A stretch of 64,000 nucleotides of DNA, taken from contig NZ_FNZM01000001.1 of NCBI RefSeq assembly GCF_900109265.1, forward strand, positions 248,001 through 312,000. The letters are read 5' to 3'. This document shows positions 34,075 through 42,510 of the stretch, piece after piece. Origin of the DNA: Paraburkholderia tropica (GTDB lineage: Bacteria; Pseudomonadota; Gammaproteobacteria; Burkholderiales; Burkholderiaceae). The notes beneath the pieces are model-generated. The model searched no databases and was not told where the DNA came from. It worked only from the letters and a program-made list of their open reading frames with translations. How positions within the stretch are numbered: the first letter of the stretch is position 1; each line of letters opens with the position of its first letter. Made by a program: the position numbers and the translations under genes.

Positions 34075-35249
34075 TGACAACGATTCTCTTTGCCGTGTCC
34101 TGCCTGTCGCTGGTGATCTGGCTCGTGCTGCTGTTCGGGCGCGGCGGCTTCTGGCGCTCGCGTCCGGCCGAGCCGCTGCCGGTCGTCGAGCCCGCGGCGG
34201 GCTGGCCGTCGGCGTGCGCCGTGGTGCCCGCGCGCAACGAAGCCGACGCGATCGGCGAAGCCGTCGCCTCGCTGCTCCAGCAAAACTATGGCGGCGACTT
34301 CCACGTGATCGTGATCGACGATCACAGCACCGACGGCACCGCCGAAGCCGCGCGCGCCGCCGCGCTCGCGCTGCACTGCCCGGAAAAGCTCACCGTCATC
34401 ACCGCGAAGCCGCTGCCTGCGGGCTGGTCGGGGAAGGTCTGGGCGCAGTCGCAGGGCATCGAAGCCGTGCGCACGCTCGGTCTGGACGCCGACTACCTGC
34501 TGCTCACCGACGCCGACATCGGCCATCCGCCCGACGCGCTCGCGCAACTCGTGGTGCGCGCGCAGGCCGAGAAGCGCGACCTGGTTTCGCTGATGGTGCG
34601 TCTGCGCTGCGACTCGTTCTGGGAAAAGGCGCTGATTCCCGCCTTCGTGTTTTTCTTCGCCAAGCTCTATCCGTTCGCGTGGGTCAACAATCCGCGCAAC
34701 AAGACGGCGGCGGCGGCGGGCGGCTGCATGCTGGTGCGCCGCACGGCGCTGGAGGAAGCGGGCGGCATCGAGTCGATCCGCGCCGAACTCATCGACGATT
34801 GCAGCCTCGCGGCGCGCATCAAGCATCGCGGCGAGGGGCATCATCCGATTCGTCTGGACGTGGCGGCGAAGAGCGTGTCGCTGCGCCCGTACGATTCGTG
34901 GAAGGACATCTGGAACATGATCGCGCGCACCGCGTTCACGCAGCTGCATTACTCGGCGTGGCAGCTCGCGGGCACGCTGCTGGGCATGGCGGTGATCTAT
35001 CTCGCGCCGCCGGTGGTCGCGCTCGCGCTGGGCGCGCAGGGCTGGCCCGCGTGGCTCGCCTGGGCGCTGATGTGCTGCGCCTACGCGCCGATGCTTGCCT
35101 ACTATCGCCGCTCGCCGCTGTGGGCGCCGTTCCTGCCGCTCGTCGCGCTGTTCTACGTGGGCGCGACCTTCGCTTCGGCGTGGCGCTTCTGGCGCGGCAA
35201 GGGCGGCCAGTGGAAGGCGCGCGTGCAGGCGCCGGTGCAAGGGCGCTGA
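34071..35249 (+). CDS. hpnB: Hopanoid-associated glycosyltransferase HpnB
   Basis: A 392-residue family 2 glycosyltransferase with an N-terminal membrane helix (about 3-25), a cytoplasmic catalytic domain (VVPARNEADAIGEAV, VIDDHSTDGT, the metal-binding TDADIGHPP and LIDDCSLA) and C-terminal membrane helices (about 300-375). HpnB is annotated in hopanoid clusters as a hopene-associated glycosyltransferase; its sugar and acceptor are not well defined. The ATG at 34071 overlaps the hpnC stop (ATGA); a second ATG at 34074 is possible. It is followed by a bidirectional terminator. Confidence 0.9.
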   Translation: MMTTILFAVSCLSLVIWLVLLFGRGGFWRSRPAEPLPVVEPAAGWPSACAVVPARNEADAIGEAVASLLQQNYGGDFHVIVIDDHSTDGTAEAARAAALALHCPEKLTVITAKPLPAGWSGKVWAQSQGIEAVRTLGLDADYLLLTDADIGHPPDALAQLVVRAQAEKRDLVSLMVRLRCDSFWEKALIPAFVFFFAKLYPFAWVNNPRNKTAAAAGGCMLVRRTALEEAGGIESIRAELIDDCSLAARIKHRGEGHHPIRLDVAAKSVSLRPYDSWKDIWNMIARTAFTQLHYSAWQLAGTLLGMAVIYLAPPVVALALGAQGWPAWLAWALMCCAYAPMLAYYRRSPLWAPFLPLVALFYVGATFASAWRFWRGKGGQWKARVQAPVQGR

Positions 35250-35286
35250 GATTCGCCGGCGCGCGTGCCTTGAGCCGCGCGCCAGT

Positions 35287-35323
35287 AAAAAAGCCGCCGC
35301 GTCTTCACGCGGCGGCTTTTTTT
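35287..35323. terminator. Bidirectional terminator
   Basis: A 15-bp stem, with arms 35287-35301 and 35308-35322 and a six-base loop. It starts with six As and ends with a T run, between the convergent hpnB and the gene ending at 35362. Confidence 0.92.
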
Positions 35324-35361
35324 ATGCCGATGCGGTTCGCGCTTCGGCGATGCGGCGCGGC

Positions 35362-36072
35362 TTAGCGCTGCGTCAGCATCATGTACATCTGCACGACCAT
35401 GTCGGGCGAGAACGTGAACGGCACCCAGCCGTGGCCGTTATGGCGCAGCACCAGCAGACGGTCGCCGTTCGACTGCTTCTGCACGGCCATGGTCGGATTC
35501 TTCGTCGAGGCGAAGCGCCAGCCGGGCGGAATGCCGGGCGGCGGCTCGGGCTGCATCGAGGCGCGTGCGTTCGCGAGTTCCTCGATCAACTGGCCGACCT
35601 GCATCGGATGCAGCGACACGGTCTGACCGCCGATCGTCATCGTGATCTCGTTCTGCGACGGGCGGCCGACTTCGAGCAACGGGGCGGCGGCTGCGGTTTC
35701 CGAGGCTTCCGAGGTTTCCACGGCTTCGGCTTGCGCGTTCGCGGAGTCGGCAGCGTCAGCGACCTCAACGGCTGCGGTTTCAGCTTCAGCGGATTCGGCG
35801 GCTTGCGGTTCAGCCTGCGGCGCTTCTACCGTCTCCGCGCGCGCGGACGGCTGCTCCGGCGTATCGACAGACGCGACAGACCCGGCGTCTTCGAACGGCG
35901 AAGGCGGGACTTCGAGCTTCGGCGGGGCTTCGAACGCGGGCGTGTCGGTCGGCGCGAGCGCCGGGCCGGCAGCCGGGGTATCGACGATATGCAGCGCGGG
36001 CGCGGTGCGGACGGCCTGGATGAGCTGATCGACGCCCACTTCGAGCGCGCCGATCTGGTCTTGAAGATTCAT
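35362..36072 (-). CDS. Hypothetical protein with acidic Ala-rich linker
   Basis: A 236-residue protein not recognised. Residues 1-25 (MNLQDQIGALEVGVDQLIQAV) look helical. Residues 30-130 are a low-complexity Ala/Glu/Pro/Ser linker. The C-terminal about 100 residues are well ordered (ITMTIGGQTVSLHPMQVGQLIEELA, then PPGWRFASTKNPTMAV and a final VVQMYMMLTQR). No signal peptide or membrane helix is seen. The codon use is like its neighbours, so it is a real gene, probably conserved in Burkholderiaceae. It lies between hpnB and hpnA, but nothing else ties it to hopanoids. Confidence 0.7.
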   Translation of the reverse strand: MNLQDQIGALEVGVDQLIQAVRTAPALHIVDTPAAGPALAPTDTPAFEAPPKLEVPPSPFEDAGSVASVDTPEQPSARAETVEAPQAEPQAAESAEAETAAVEVADAADSANAQAEAVETSEASETAAAAPLLEVGRPSQNEITMTIGGQTVSLHPMQVGQLIEELANARASMQPEPPPGIPPGWRFASTKNPTMAVQKQSNGDRLLVLRHNGHGWVPFTFSPDMVVQMYMMLTQR

Positions 36073-36237
36073 GCGAGGCTTCTCTGGTAAGACCCGCGAT
36101 TTTACCCATAGCGCACGCGCATTGCCCGTCCGCCGTTGTAAGCATGACGCAACAAAAGTTGTAACAAAGTGCGCGGATGGCCGCCAGAAGCCCGCAGATC
36201 GGGCGTTTGGGTCGAACCGGACGGGGTCCGGCGGCGC

Positions 36238-37260
36238 TTATTTCGCGTTCAGATAACCGGCTTCGCGGAACCACGCGAGCGCGTCCTTGAGGCCTTCGCG
36301 ATATGGCCGCGCCTGATAGCCCAGCTCGCGCTCCGCCTTCGCCGACGTGAAATACATCTTGTTTTTCGACATCTTCAGCGCGTCGACGGTCACGAACGGC
36401 TCGCGCTTCGTGATGCGCGCCACGGCTTCCGCGCCCATCGCGAGCGGATAGAGCGGCCAGCGCGGCAGCGCGATCGTCGGCGGCTTGCGGCCCACCATGC
36501 CGGCGATGTCGGCGAGCATCTGTTGCAGCGGCAGGTTCTCGCCGCCGAGGATGTAGCGCTCGCCGATCCGGCCGCGCTCCAGCGCGAGAAAGTGACCGTT
36601 CGCGACGTCGTCGACGTGCACGAGATTCAGGCCCGTGTCGACGAATGCGGGCATCTTGCCCGTCGCCGCCTCGACGATGATGCGGCCCGTGGGCGTCGGC
36701 TTCACGTCGCGCGGACCGATCGGCGTCGACGGATTGACGATCACGGCGGGCAGGCCGTCCTGCTCGATCATGCGTTCGACCGCGCGCTCGGCGATCACCT
36801 TGCTGCGCTTGTACACGCCGATCGCCTGATCGGCCTTCAGCGGCGAGGTTTCGTCGGCGGAATTGCCGGAACTCGTGACCTTGAGCGTGGCGACGCTGCT
36901 CGTGTAGACGATGCGCTCGACGCCCGCCGCGAGCGCGGCGCGCATGGTGGCTTCGGCGCCTTCGAGATTGGCGCGCTCGATTTCGAGCGGATCCGGCGCC
37001 CAGAGGCGATAGTCGGCGGCGACGTGGAACAGGTAGCGCACGCCGTCGAGCGCGCGGCGCATCGAGGCTTCGTCGCGCATGTCGCCGGTGACGATCTCGA
37101 CGTCGAGCGATTCGAGGTTCTTGCGCGGACTCGTCGCGCGCACCAGCAGGCGCACGGCGAAGCCTTTTTCCAGCGCGATGCGGGCGACGGCCGAGCCGAC
37201 GAAGCCGGACGCGCCGGTGATCAGCACGAGGTCCTTGTTAGCGCGGGAAGTGTCGGTCAT
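36238..37260 (-). CDS. hpnA: Hopanoid-associated sugar epimerase HpnA
   Basis: A 340-residue NAD(P)-dependent short-chain dehydrogenase of the extended (epimerase/dihydroflavonol reductase-like) type, named HpnA when found with hopanoid genes. The nucleotide motif is VLITGASGFVGSAV, the catalytic pair is YxxxK in GVYKRSKVIAE, and the upstream serine lies in YTSSVATL. The start at ATG 37260 removes an Arg/Ala-rich extension with no family match. The reaction in hopanoid synthesis is not firmly known. Divergent from the acylphosphatase gene. Confidence 0.88.
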   Translation of the reverse strand: MTDTSRANKDLVLITGASGFVGSAVARIALEKGFAVRLLVRATSPRKNLESLDVEIVTGDMRDEASMRRALDGVRYLFHVAADYRLWAPDPLEIERANLEGAEATMRAALAAGVERIVYTSSVATLKVTSSGNSADETSPLKADQAIGVYKRSKVIAERAVERMIEQDGLPAVIVNPSTPIGPRDVKPTPTGRIIVEAATGKMPAFVDTGLNLVHVDDVANGHFLALERGRIGERYILGGENLPLQQMLADIAGMVGRKPPTIALPRWPLYPLAMGAEAVARITKREPFVTVDALKMSKNKMYFTSAKAERELGYQARPYREGLKDALAWFREAGYLNAK

Positions 37261-37426
37261 TCTGGATTTCGCTTTCGGGTTCGATGAGCGGCGCGCCGTG
37301 ATGCAGGCCGCCGCAGTGGCACGGATTGTACGTGGCGCGGCGGCGGCGCGTGCGCGCGCAGGGTCAAGGCAATCGCGTCTACAATGCCGACCGTAAGTTG
37401 CAAGCACGGCTAGAGGAGATCGAACG

Positions 37427-37723
37427 ATGAGCGAACCGGATCTGGATGCGCGCCTGGAAACGTATTACGTGCGCGTGCGCGGAACGGTGCAGGGCGTGGG
37501 TTTTCGTCACGCGACGGTGCGTCAGGCGCACGCGCTGCGTATTCGCGGCTACGTCGCCAATCTTGAGGACGGCTCGGTCGAGGCCGTGATTCAGGGCACG
37601 GCGAATCAGGTGGACCGCATGCTGTCGTGGCTGCGTCACGGGCCGCCTGCCGCGCGCGTGAGTGCCGTGGAAAGCGAGGAGCGCCGCACCGAGAAGCGTT
37701 ACGAGCGCTTCGAACAGCACTGA
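37427..37723 (+). CDS. acyP: Acylphosphatase
   Basis: A 98-residue acylphosphatase that hydrolyses carboxyl-phosphate bonds. The active-site loop GTVQGVGFRHAT holds arginine R27, and N45 (GYVANLEDGS) is the second catalytic residue. Length is standard. The ATG at 37427 has GAGGAG upstream. It stands alone before a bidirectional terminator. Confidence 0.93.
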   Translation: MSEPDLDARLETYYVRVRGTVQGVGFRHATVRQAHALRIRGYVANLEDGSVEAVIQGTANQVDRMLSWLRHGPPAARVSAVESEERRTEKRYERFEQH

Positions 37724-37735
37724 GATCCGGCGATG

Positions 37736-37770
37736 AAAAAACGGGGCGCTTGTGAAAGCGCCCCGTTTTT
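37736..37770. terminator. Bidirectional terminator
   Basis: Arms AAAAACGGGGCGCT and AGCGCCCCGTTTTT form a 14-bp stem with a short loop, separating the convergent acyP and egtD genes. Confidence 0.92.
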
Positions 37771-37798
37771 ATTCCGGCTCGGGAAAACGACGCGCGGG

Positions 37799-38779
37799 TC
37801 AGCGCACCGCGAGCAGGCTTTCCGCGAAGCCCCACTCCTTCTCGACCCACTGATGCGCGCATTCGAAGCCCGCATCGGCGGCGATCGCGGGGATTTCGTC
37901 GGCGTGATACTTGTGGCTGCTTTCGGTCCAGATGGTCTCGCCCGGCTCCAGTTCGATGCTCAGGCGCGCCGCGCCCACGTGCGCCTCGACGTGACGCTTC
38001 GCGCGCAGGTGCATTTCCACGCTGCGCACGTCGGGATTGAAGCGCGCGACGTGCTCGAAGTCGTGCAGGTCGAAGTCGCCGTCGAGTTCGCGATTGATGC
38101 GCGAGAGCAGGTTCAGGTTGAACGCGGCCGTCGCGCCGATCGAGTCGTCGTAGGCGGCGATCAGCGTATCGACGGGCTTCACGAGGTCGGTGCCGAGCAG
38201 CAGCGTATCGCCGGGACGCAGCATCGCGCGGATGTCGCGCAGAAAACGCGTCGCCGCGAGGCGCGCGAAATTGCCGATGGTGCTGCCGAGAAACAGCACG
38301 AACAGGCGCTCGCCGTCCTTGCGCTGGCGGCTGACTTCAGCGAGACCGGCCAGATAGTCGCGCTCGTAGCCGACGATCGAAATGCGCTCGATGTCGGCCA
38401 GTTCGCGGCGGCACAGTTGCAGCGCGGTGCGCGAAATTTCGATCGGACAATACGCGGTGGGACGCTTACGGCACAGCGCTTCGAGAATGCGGCGCGTCTT
38501 GCGGCCGCTGCCGCTGCCGAGTTCGGCGACCTTGACGTCGGCGGGCAGCGCGTCGACGATCTCGTTGGCGTAGCGCGTGAGCAGGCGCTCCTCGGCGCGC
38601 GTGACGCCGTATTCGGGCAAGACCGTGATGACCTCGAACAGCGCCGAACCGACTTCGTCATACAGATACATCGACGGCAATTCCTTCTGCGGCGCGTGCG
38701 TGAGACCCGCGCGGACGTCGGCGGCGAAGGTGGAAGGCGGGCCTGGCTGCGGCGTGGGGCGGGACGCAGGAAGTGACAT
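37799..38779 (-). CDS. egtD: L-histidine N-alpha-trimethyltransferase EgtD
   Basis: A 326-residue SAM-dependent methyltransferase (DUF2260/EgtD family) that makes hercynine, the first step of ergothioneine synthesis. Visible features are the SAM loop VAELGSGSGRKTRRIL, FLGSTIGNF and the C-terminal substrate part TESSHKYHADEI. Length matches known EgtD. The ATG at 38779 has GGAG upstream. The partner sulfoxide synthase egtB is not in this window, so it is either elsewhere or the product is used differently. It stands alone between terminators and a 378-bp gap. Confidence 0.92.
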   Translation of the reverse strand: MSLPASRPTPQPGPPSTFAADVRAGLTHAPQKELPSMYLYDEVGSALFEVITVLPEYGVTRAEERLLTRYANEIVDALPADVKVAELGSGSGRKTRRILEALCRKRPTAYCPIEISRTALQLCRRELADIERISIVGYERDYLAGLAEVSRQRKDGERLFVLFLGSTIGNFARLAATRFLRDIRAMLRPGDTLLLGTDLVKPVDTLIAAYDDSIGATAAFNLNLLSRINRELDGDFDLHDFEHVARFNPDVRSVEMHLRAKRHVEAHVGAARLSIELEPGETIWTESSHKYHADEIPAIAADAGFECAHQWVEKEWGFAESLLAVR

Positions 38780-39157
38780 GCGGGCTCCAGTTGCGTTGGA
38801 CGGCGGGTGGCGGGGGCGCGGCGACGGCGTGGCCTCGATGCGCGGCGGCCGGTGGGCGGTTCCGAAGCGAGACTTACGTTCTAGTCCATCATCGCGTGCA
38901 ATTCACGGACTAAATTGGCGGTTTCGCTGCCTCCGCAGAGTCAGCATCGGCCGTGCCCGCCGTTACGGCGCGGCTGGCGGGAGACTAGAATGCCGGCTGG
39001 CCGACCGGCGCGAGCGCCGCATCCGGCCGCTGCTAAATCAATACAACATTCAAATGACAACGCTTTTTCCGGCGTCCGCCGCGTCGCACCGACGCGCCGC
39101 CGCCCTCGCCTCGCCGGCCGCCGTGCTTGCCGATTCCGCTTTTTCGCGCCGCTCGAC
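38780..39157. other. Divergent intergenic region egtD/permease
   Basis: A 378-bp region without a convincing gene. The only structure noted is TAGTCC (38882-38887) and GGACTA (38907-38912), a weak inverted repeat with a 19-base spacer. Open frames crossing it are arginine-rich shadows. Confidence 0.45.
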
Positions 39158-40054
39158 ATGTCGATAAGCTACGAACCCGGGCGCGGCATCACGCTTTCCG
39201 TGACCGCTTCGGCGCTGTTCGCGCTGATGTCGGCGTACACCTTGCTGCTCGCGCCGCTCGGCGGCCTCGACATCTTCGCGTGGCGCGTGATCTGGACCGT
39301 GCCGGGCGCGCTCGCGCTGGTGGTGCTGCGCAAGCGTCTGCCGCACATGCGCGACCTGCTTGCGCGCGCGATCCGCGATCCGCGCATCGCGCTGATGCTG
39401 GTGGCGGGCGCGGCCCTGCTCGGCGTGCAGTTATGGGTGTTTCTGTGGGCGCCGCTGCACGGCCGCATGCTCGAGGTGTCGCTCGGCTATTTCATGCTGC
39501 CGCTGGTGATGGTGCTGGTCGGACGCTATTACTATCACGAGCGCCTTGAGCCGCTGCAATGGATCGCGGTGGCCTGCGCGGCCGTGGGCGTGGCGCACGA
39601 ACTCTGGGCGACGCACGCGTTTTCGTGGCCGACGCTGATCACGGCGCTCGGTTATCCGCCGTATTTCGTGCTGCGCCGCAAGATCCACGCGGATTCGCTG
39701 GCGATGTTCGCCATCGAGATGGTGTTGCTGCTGCCCGTGGCCTTCATCGAAGTGCATGCGGGCGGCTCGCTCGCGCTGCTCGGCCAGCATGCGCTGCTCG
39801 CGTGGGTGCTGCTGCCGGGGCTGGGCGTGATCAGCACGGTCGCGCTCGCGACCTTTCTGAAGTCGAGCCGGCTGCTGCCGATGGCGCTGTTCGGCATCCT
39901 CGGTTATGTGGAGCCGGTGCTGCTCGTGGTGGTGTCGGTGACGCTGCTCGGCGAGCATCTGGGCGCGCGTCAGCTCGCGACTTATGTGCCGATCTGGCTG
40001 GCGGTCGCGTTGACGGCGCTGCACGGCGCGCGGCTCGTGCGCGTGTCACGCTGA
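39158..40054 (+). CDS. RarD-type EamA-family permease
   Basis: A 298-residue membrane protein with about ten helices of the drug/metabolite transporter superfamily, RarD branch. Typical features are the N-terminal LSVTASALFALMSAYTLLLAPLGGLDIFAWR and the repeated half beginning near TLITALGYPPYFVLRRK. The substrate is unknown. The ATG at 39158 is chosen because the transporter homology starts there; the frame is open upstream with a basic, non-membrane extension. Confidence 0.85.
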   Translation: MSISYEPGRGITLSVTASALFALMSAYTLLLAPLGGLDIFAWRVIWTVPGALALVVLRKRLPHMRDLLARAIRDPRIALMLVAGAALLGVQLWVFLWAPLHGRMLEVSLGYFMLPLVMVLVGRYYYHERLEPLQWIAVACAAVGVAHELWATHAFSWPTLITALGYPPYFVLRRKIHADSLAMFAIEMVLLLPVAFIEVHAGGSLALLGQHALLAWVLLPGLGVISTVALATFLKSSRLLPMALFGILGYVEPVLLVVVSVTLLGEHLGARQLATYVPIWLAVALTALHGARLVRVSR

Positions 40055-40057
40055 TTG

Positions 40058-40090
40058 GGTGAAGAAGCGGTGAAGAAGCGGTGAAGAAGC
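40058..40090 (+). repeat. Short tandem repeat of an 11-bp unit
   Basis: Three consecutive copies of GGTGAAGAAGC just after the permease stop codon. Probably slippage-prone non-coding DNA. Confidence 0.85.
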
Positions 40091-40107
40091 GGCGCGCGCT
40101 GACCAGG

Positions 40108-40159
40108 CTCACTGCGCGTGGTCACTGCGCGTGGTCACTGCGGGCGGTCACTGCGCGTG
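40108..40159 (+). repeat. Four tandem copies of a 13-bp unit
   Basis: Units close to GTCACTGCGCGTG at 40108, 40121, 40134 and 40147. The last unit overlaps the stop region of the minus-strand Mpo1-like gene (ends 40148). Confidence 0.85.
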
Positions 40160-40696
40160 CTGCGCGCGCGGCGGATTGATACGCGTCGGGCCCACTTTCG
40201 CTTCGATCGCCTCGCGCAACGCGGGGCGCCAGCCGAGCGCGAACAGCGCCTCCGCGAGCACGAACAGCGGCCCGACGATCAGGCCGATCACATCGTCGAC
40301 GAAGGCGGGCTTGCGATGCTCCCACGCCACGTGGCCGACGAACTGAAAGATCCAGCCCACCACGAACAGACCGACGCCGGCCGCGAGCCATACGGCCGTG
40401 GATTCGCGCGCGAGCCACGCGCCCACGCCGAGACAGAACGCCGAAAACACGGCCATCATCGCGCCGAGCGGCACGTCGAGCACGAGGTAATAGAGCGTCG
40501 CGCCGCCGAACAGCAGCCACGCGGGCGAGAGCGGCACGGCGGCGAGCGGCCATGCGGCGACGGCGAACGCCGGGCGCGAGAGCAGCACGGCGAGCGCCAG
40601 CACGATCATCGGAATGCCGACGAAATGCGTGGCGATATTGCGGGCGTCGCGGTGATAGCCGGCGTACTGGGTGAGCTGCTCTGTCAGGTTTCTCAT
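40148..40696 (-). CDS. Mpo1-like (DUF962) membrane protein
   Basis: A 182-residue membrane protein of the DUF962/YGL010w family, related to yeast Mpo1, an iron-dependent dioxygenase of 2-hydroxy fatty acids. N-terminal features are the motif YAGYHRDARNIATHFVGIPMI, with the family's conserved histidines (H15, H24), and later FQFVGHVAWEHRKPAFVDD. Four or five helices are visible. Bacterial function is mostly unproven. The ATG at 40696 has GGAG upstream. Confidence 0.85.
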   Translation of the reverse strand: MRNLTEQLTQYAGYHRDARNIATHFVGIPMIVLALAVLLSRPAFAVAAWPLAAVPLSPAWLLFGGATLYYLVLDVPLGAMMAVFSAFCLGVGAWLARESTAVWLAAGVGLFVVGWIFQFVGHVAWEHRKPAFVDDVIGLIVGPLFVLAEALFALGWRPALREAIEAKVGPTRINPPRAQHAQ

Positions 40697-40841
40697 GGAT
40701 GCCCCTCTGTCTCCAAAATCATTATGATCGTCGGGCGCGCGGCCCCGAACCTTCGGCTAGCCGACAATTGCCGCGCTTTTTACCGCGCGTGTTACCGCTG
40801 CACCGCGCCATGATCCCGTGCGCCGGCACCGACCCGATCCG

Positions 40842-41579
40842 ATGACTTCGACCCGTCCCGCCTCGCCCGCTTCCTCAGCTAACGTCGTTTACGCCGACGA
40901 TGCCGCCGCCGTGAGCGCCGCGCTCGAACGCAGCGCCTGGTTCGCCGCTGCGCCCGCGCCGCTGCGTGCAGCGTTGCGGGCGGCGGGCCGCGTGCGCGTG
41001 CTGCGCGCGGGCGAGCGCCTGTTCCTGCGCGGCGACGCCGCCGACGGCCTCTATTGCGTGCTCGACGGCGCGATGCGCGTCGGCGCGGCCAGCATGACCG
41101 GACGCGAGGCGCTGCTCGCCGTGGTCGGCCCCGCGCACTGGTTCGGCGAGATCGCGCTGTTCGATGCGGGCGTGCGCACGCACGATGCCTACGCCGAACG
41201 CGACTCGACGCTCTTTCATGTGCCGAGCGCGCCGCTCGCCGCGTTGCTCGCGGCTACGCCCGCCTACTGGCACGCCTTCGGCTTGCTGCTCGCGCAGAAG
41301 CTGCGCTTCGCTTTCGACGCCATCGAGGAAAGCGCGCTGCTGCCCGCCGCCGCGCGCGTGGCGCGCCGCCTGCTGGTGCTGGCGGCCGATCACGGCGGCA
41401 CGCAGTCGGCGCGGCGCGTGGTGAACGTGCCGCAGGAAGACCTCGCGCTGATGCTCGCGCTCTCGCGCCAGACCGTGAACCAGATCCTGCGCCAGTTCGA
41501 ACGCGACGGACTCGTGCAACTGCGCTACGGTGAAATTGAGATCGTCGATGCGGTGCGGCTGGAGCAGCAGGCGCACTGA
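40842..41579 (+). CDS. Crp/Fnr-family transcriptional regulator
   Basis: A 245-residue regulator with an N-terminal cyclic-nucleotide-binding-like beta-roll (about 40-140, GERLFLRGDAADGLYCVLDGAMRVG and HWFGEIALFD), a dimerisation helix and a C-terminal Crp-type winged helix (NVPQEDLALMLALSRQTVNQILRQF). No Fe-S cysteines as in Fnr are present. The effector is unknown. ATG 40842 is preferred over GTG 40818. The 12-bp inverted repeat just downstream may be a regulatory site for this or the next gene. Confidence 0.9.
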   Translation: MTSTRPASPASSANVVYADDAAAVSAALERSAWFAAAPAPLRAALRAAGRVRVLRAGERLFLRGDAADGLYCVLDGAMRVGAASMTGREALLAVVGPAHWFGEIALFDAGVRTHDAYAERDSTLFHVPSAPLAALLAATPAYWHAFGLLLAQKLRFAFDAIEESALLPAAARVARRLLVLAADHGGTQSARRVVNVPQEDLALMLALSRQTVNQILRQFERDGLVQLRYGEIEIVDAVRLEQQAH

Positions 41580-41600
41580 TCGCGCCGAAGGTGGGTGGAA

Positions 41601-41629
41601 TCAATATTGATCGACAAGATCAACATTGA
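41601..41629. promoter_or_regulatory. Near-perfect 12-bp inverted repeat (candidate operator)
   Basis: Arms TCAATATTGATC (41601-41612) and GATCAACATTGA (41618-41629) match except one base, with a 5-base spacer. It is AT-rich against a GC-rich background, lies between the Crp/Fnr gene and the HAD gene, and is not followed by a T run, so an operator is more likely than a terminator. Confidence 0.5.
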
Positions 41630-41766
41630 CGAAAGCATGCGGCCAGAACATCCGCGCCATTGCAGCGCCGCGCCGTTTGCATCGACAATGACGCGGCTTT
41701 CGTTGCTTTCGACCGGCAAGCCCGGCCTATCGACCTCGCGGATTTCCGCGCTCCCCCTTGAGCTTC

Positions 41767-42408
41767 ATGACCGACCGCGTCGTTGCCGCCTTCGATTTCG
41801 ACGGCACCATCACCACGTCCGATAGTTTCCGCGCCTTCATGCTCGACGCCGCCGGGCCCGCGCGCTTCGCCCTCGCCGCGCTGCGCTGCCTGCCGTGGCT
41901 CGCGGGCATCGCGCCCGGCTGGTCCGACCGTGGCCGCACCAAGGCGCGCTTTCTGCGCGCCGCGCTCGGCAATGTGCGGCGCGAGGCGCTCGAAGCCGCC
42001 GCGCAACGTTTCGTCGAGACGCGCCTGCCCGATCTGCTGCGCCCCGAGATGCTCGCGCGCATCCGCGAACATCAGGCGCTCGGCCACGAAGTCGTGCTCG
42101 TGAGCGCGTCGCCGTCGATCTATCTGCGCAAGTGGGCGCCGGGCGTCGGCATCGACACCGTGCTGGCGAGCGAACTGGCCTGGCGCGAGGGCGTCTACAC
42201 TGGACAGCTCGCGGGCAAGAACTGCTGGGGCCCGGAGAAGGTCGCGCGGCTGCGCGGCTGGTGGGGCGAGCACGCGCCCGCCACGCTGTATGCCTACGGC
42301 GACAGCCGCGGCGACCGCGAAATGGCCGAACTCGCGAACTACGCCTGGATACGCGGCGAGGCGCCGCTGCCCGCGCTCGCGCCGCAAGGCGGCTTCGCGC
42401 CGGCCTGA
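41767..42408 (+). CDS. HAD-superfamily IB phosphatase
   Basis: A 213-residue haloacid dehalogenase-type hydrolase of subfamily IB (SerB-like). Motif I is FDFDGTITTSD near residue 10-20, motif II is VLVSASPSIYL, and motif III/IV is YAYGDSRGDREM. These enzymes use an Asp nucleophile to remove phosphate from small molecules; related proteins are lysophospholipid or phosphoserine-like phosphatases. ATG 41767 is preferred to the TTG at 41758. The substrate is unknown. Confidence 0.88.
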   Translation: MTDRVVAAFDFDGTITTSDSFRAFMLDAAGPARFALAALRCLPWLAGIAPGWSDRGRTKARFLRAALGNVRREALEAAAQRFVETRLPDLLRPEMLARIREHQALGHEVVLVSASPSIYLRKWAPGVGIDTVLASELAWREGVYTGQLAGKNCWGPEKVARLRGWWGEHAPATLYAYGDSRGDREMAELANYAWIRGEAPLPALAPQGGFAPA

Positions 42409-42453
42409 GCGCCGTCGGTCAATTCCCGCGTGACGCGCACGTCGGCACATAAA

Positions 42454-42501
42454 CGAACGCACAAGCGAACCCACAATCGAACGCAAAAACGAACACAAGG
42501 A
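42454..42501 (+). repeat. Four imperfect 12-bp tandem repeats in the leader of the dienelactone hydrolase gene
   Basis: Units CGAACGCACAAG, CGAACCCACAAT, CGAACGCAAAAA and CGAACACAAGGA follow one another, and the last one includes the ribosome binding site AAGGAG of the gene starting at 42511. Confidence 0.8.
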
Positions 42502-42510
42502 GACGCACCC

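Noticed and set aside
37490..37560. Acylphosphatase region read as a HypF fragment
   Set aside because: HypF has an acylphosphatase domain, but this frame stops at 98 residues with a good start and terminator, so it is a complete stand-alone acylphosphatase.
40058..40159. Repeats that could be mistaken for a CRISPR array
   Set aside because: Units are 11 and 13 bp and directly adjacent without spacers; no cas genes are present.
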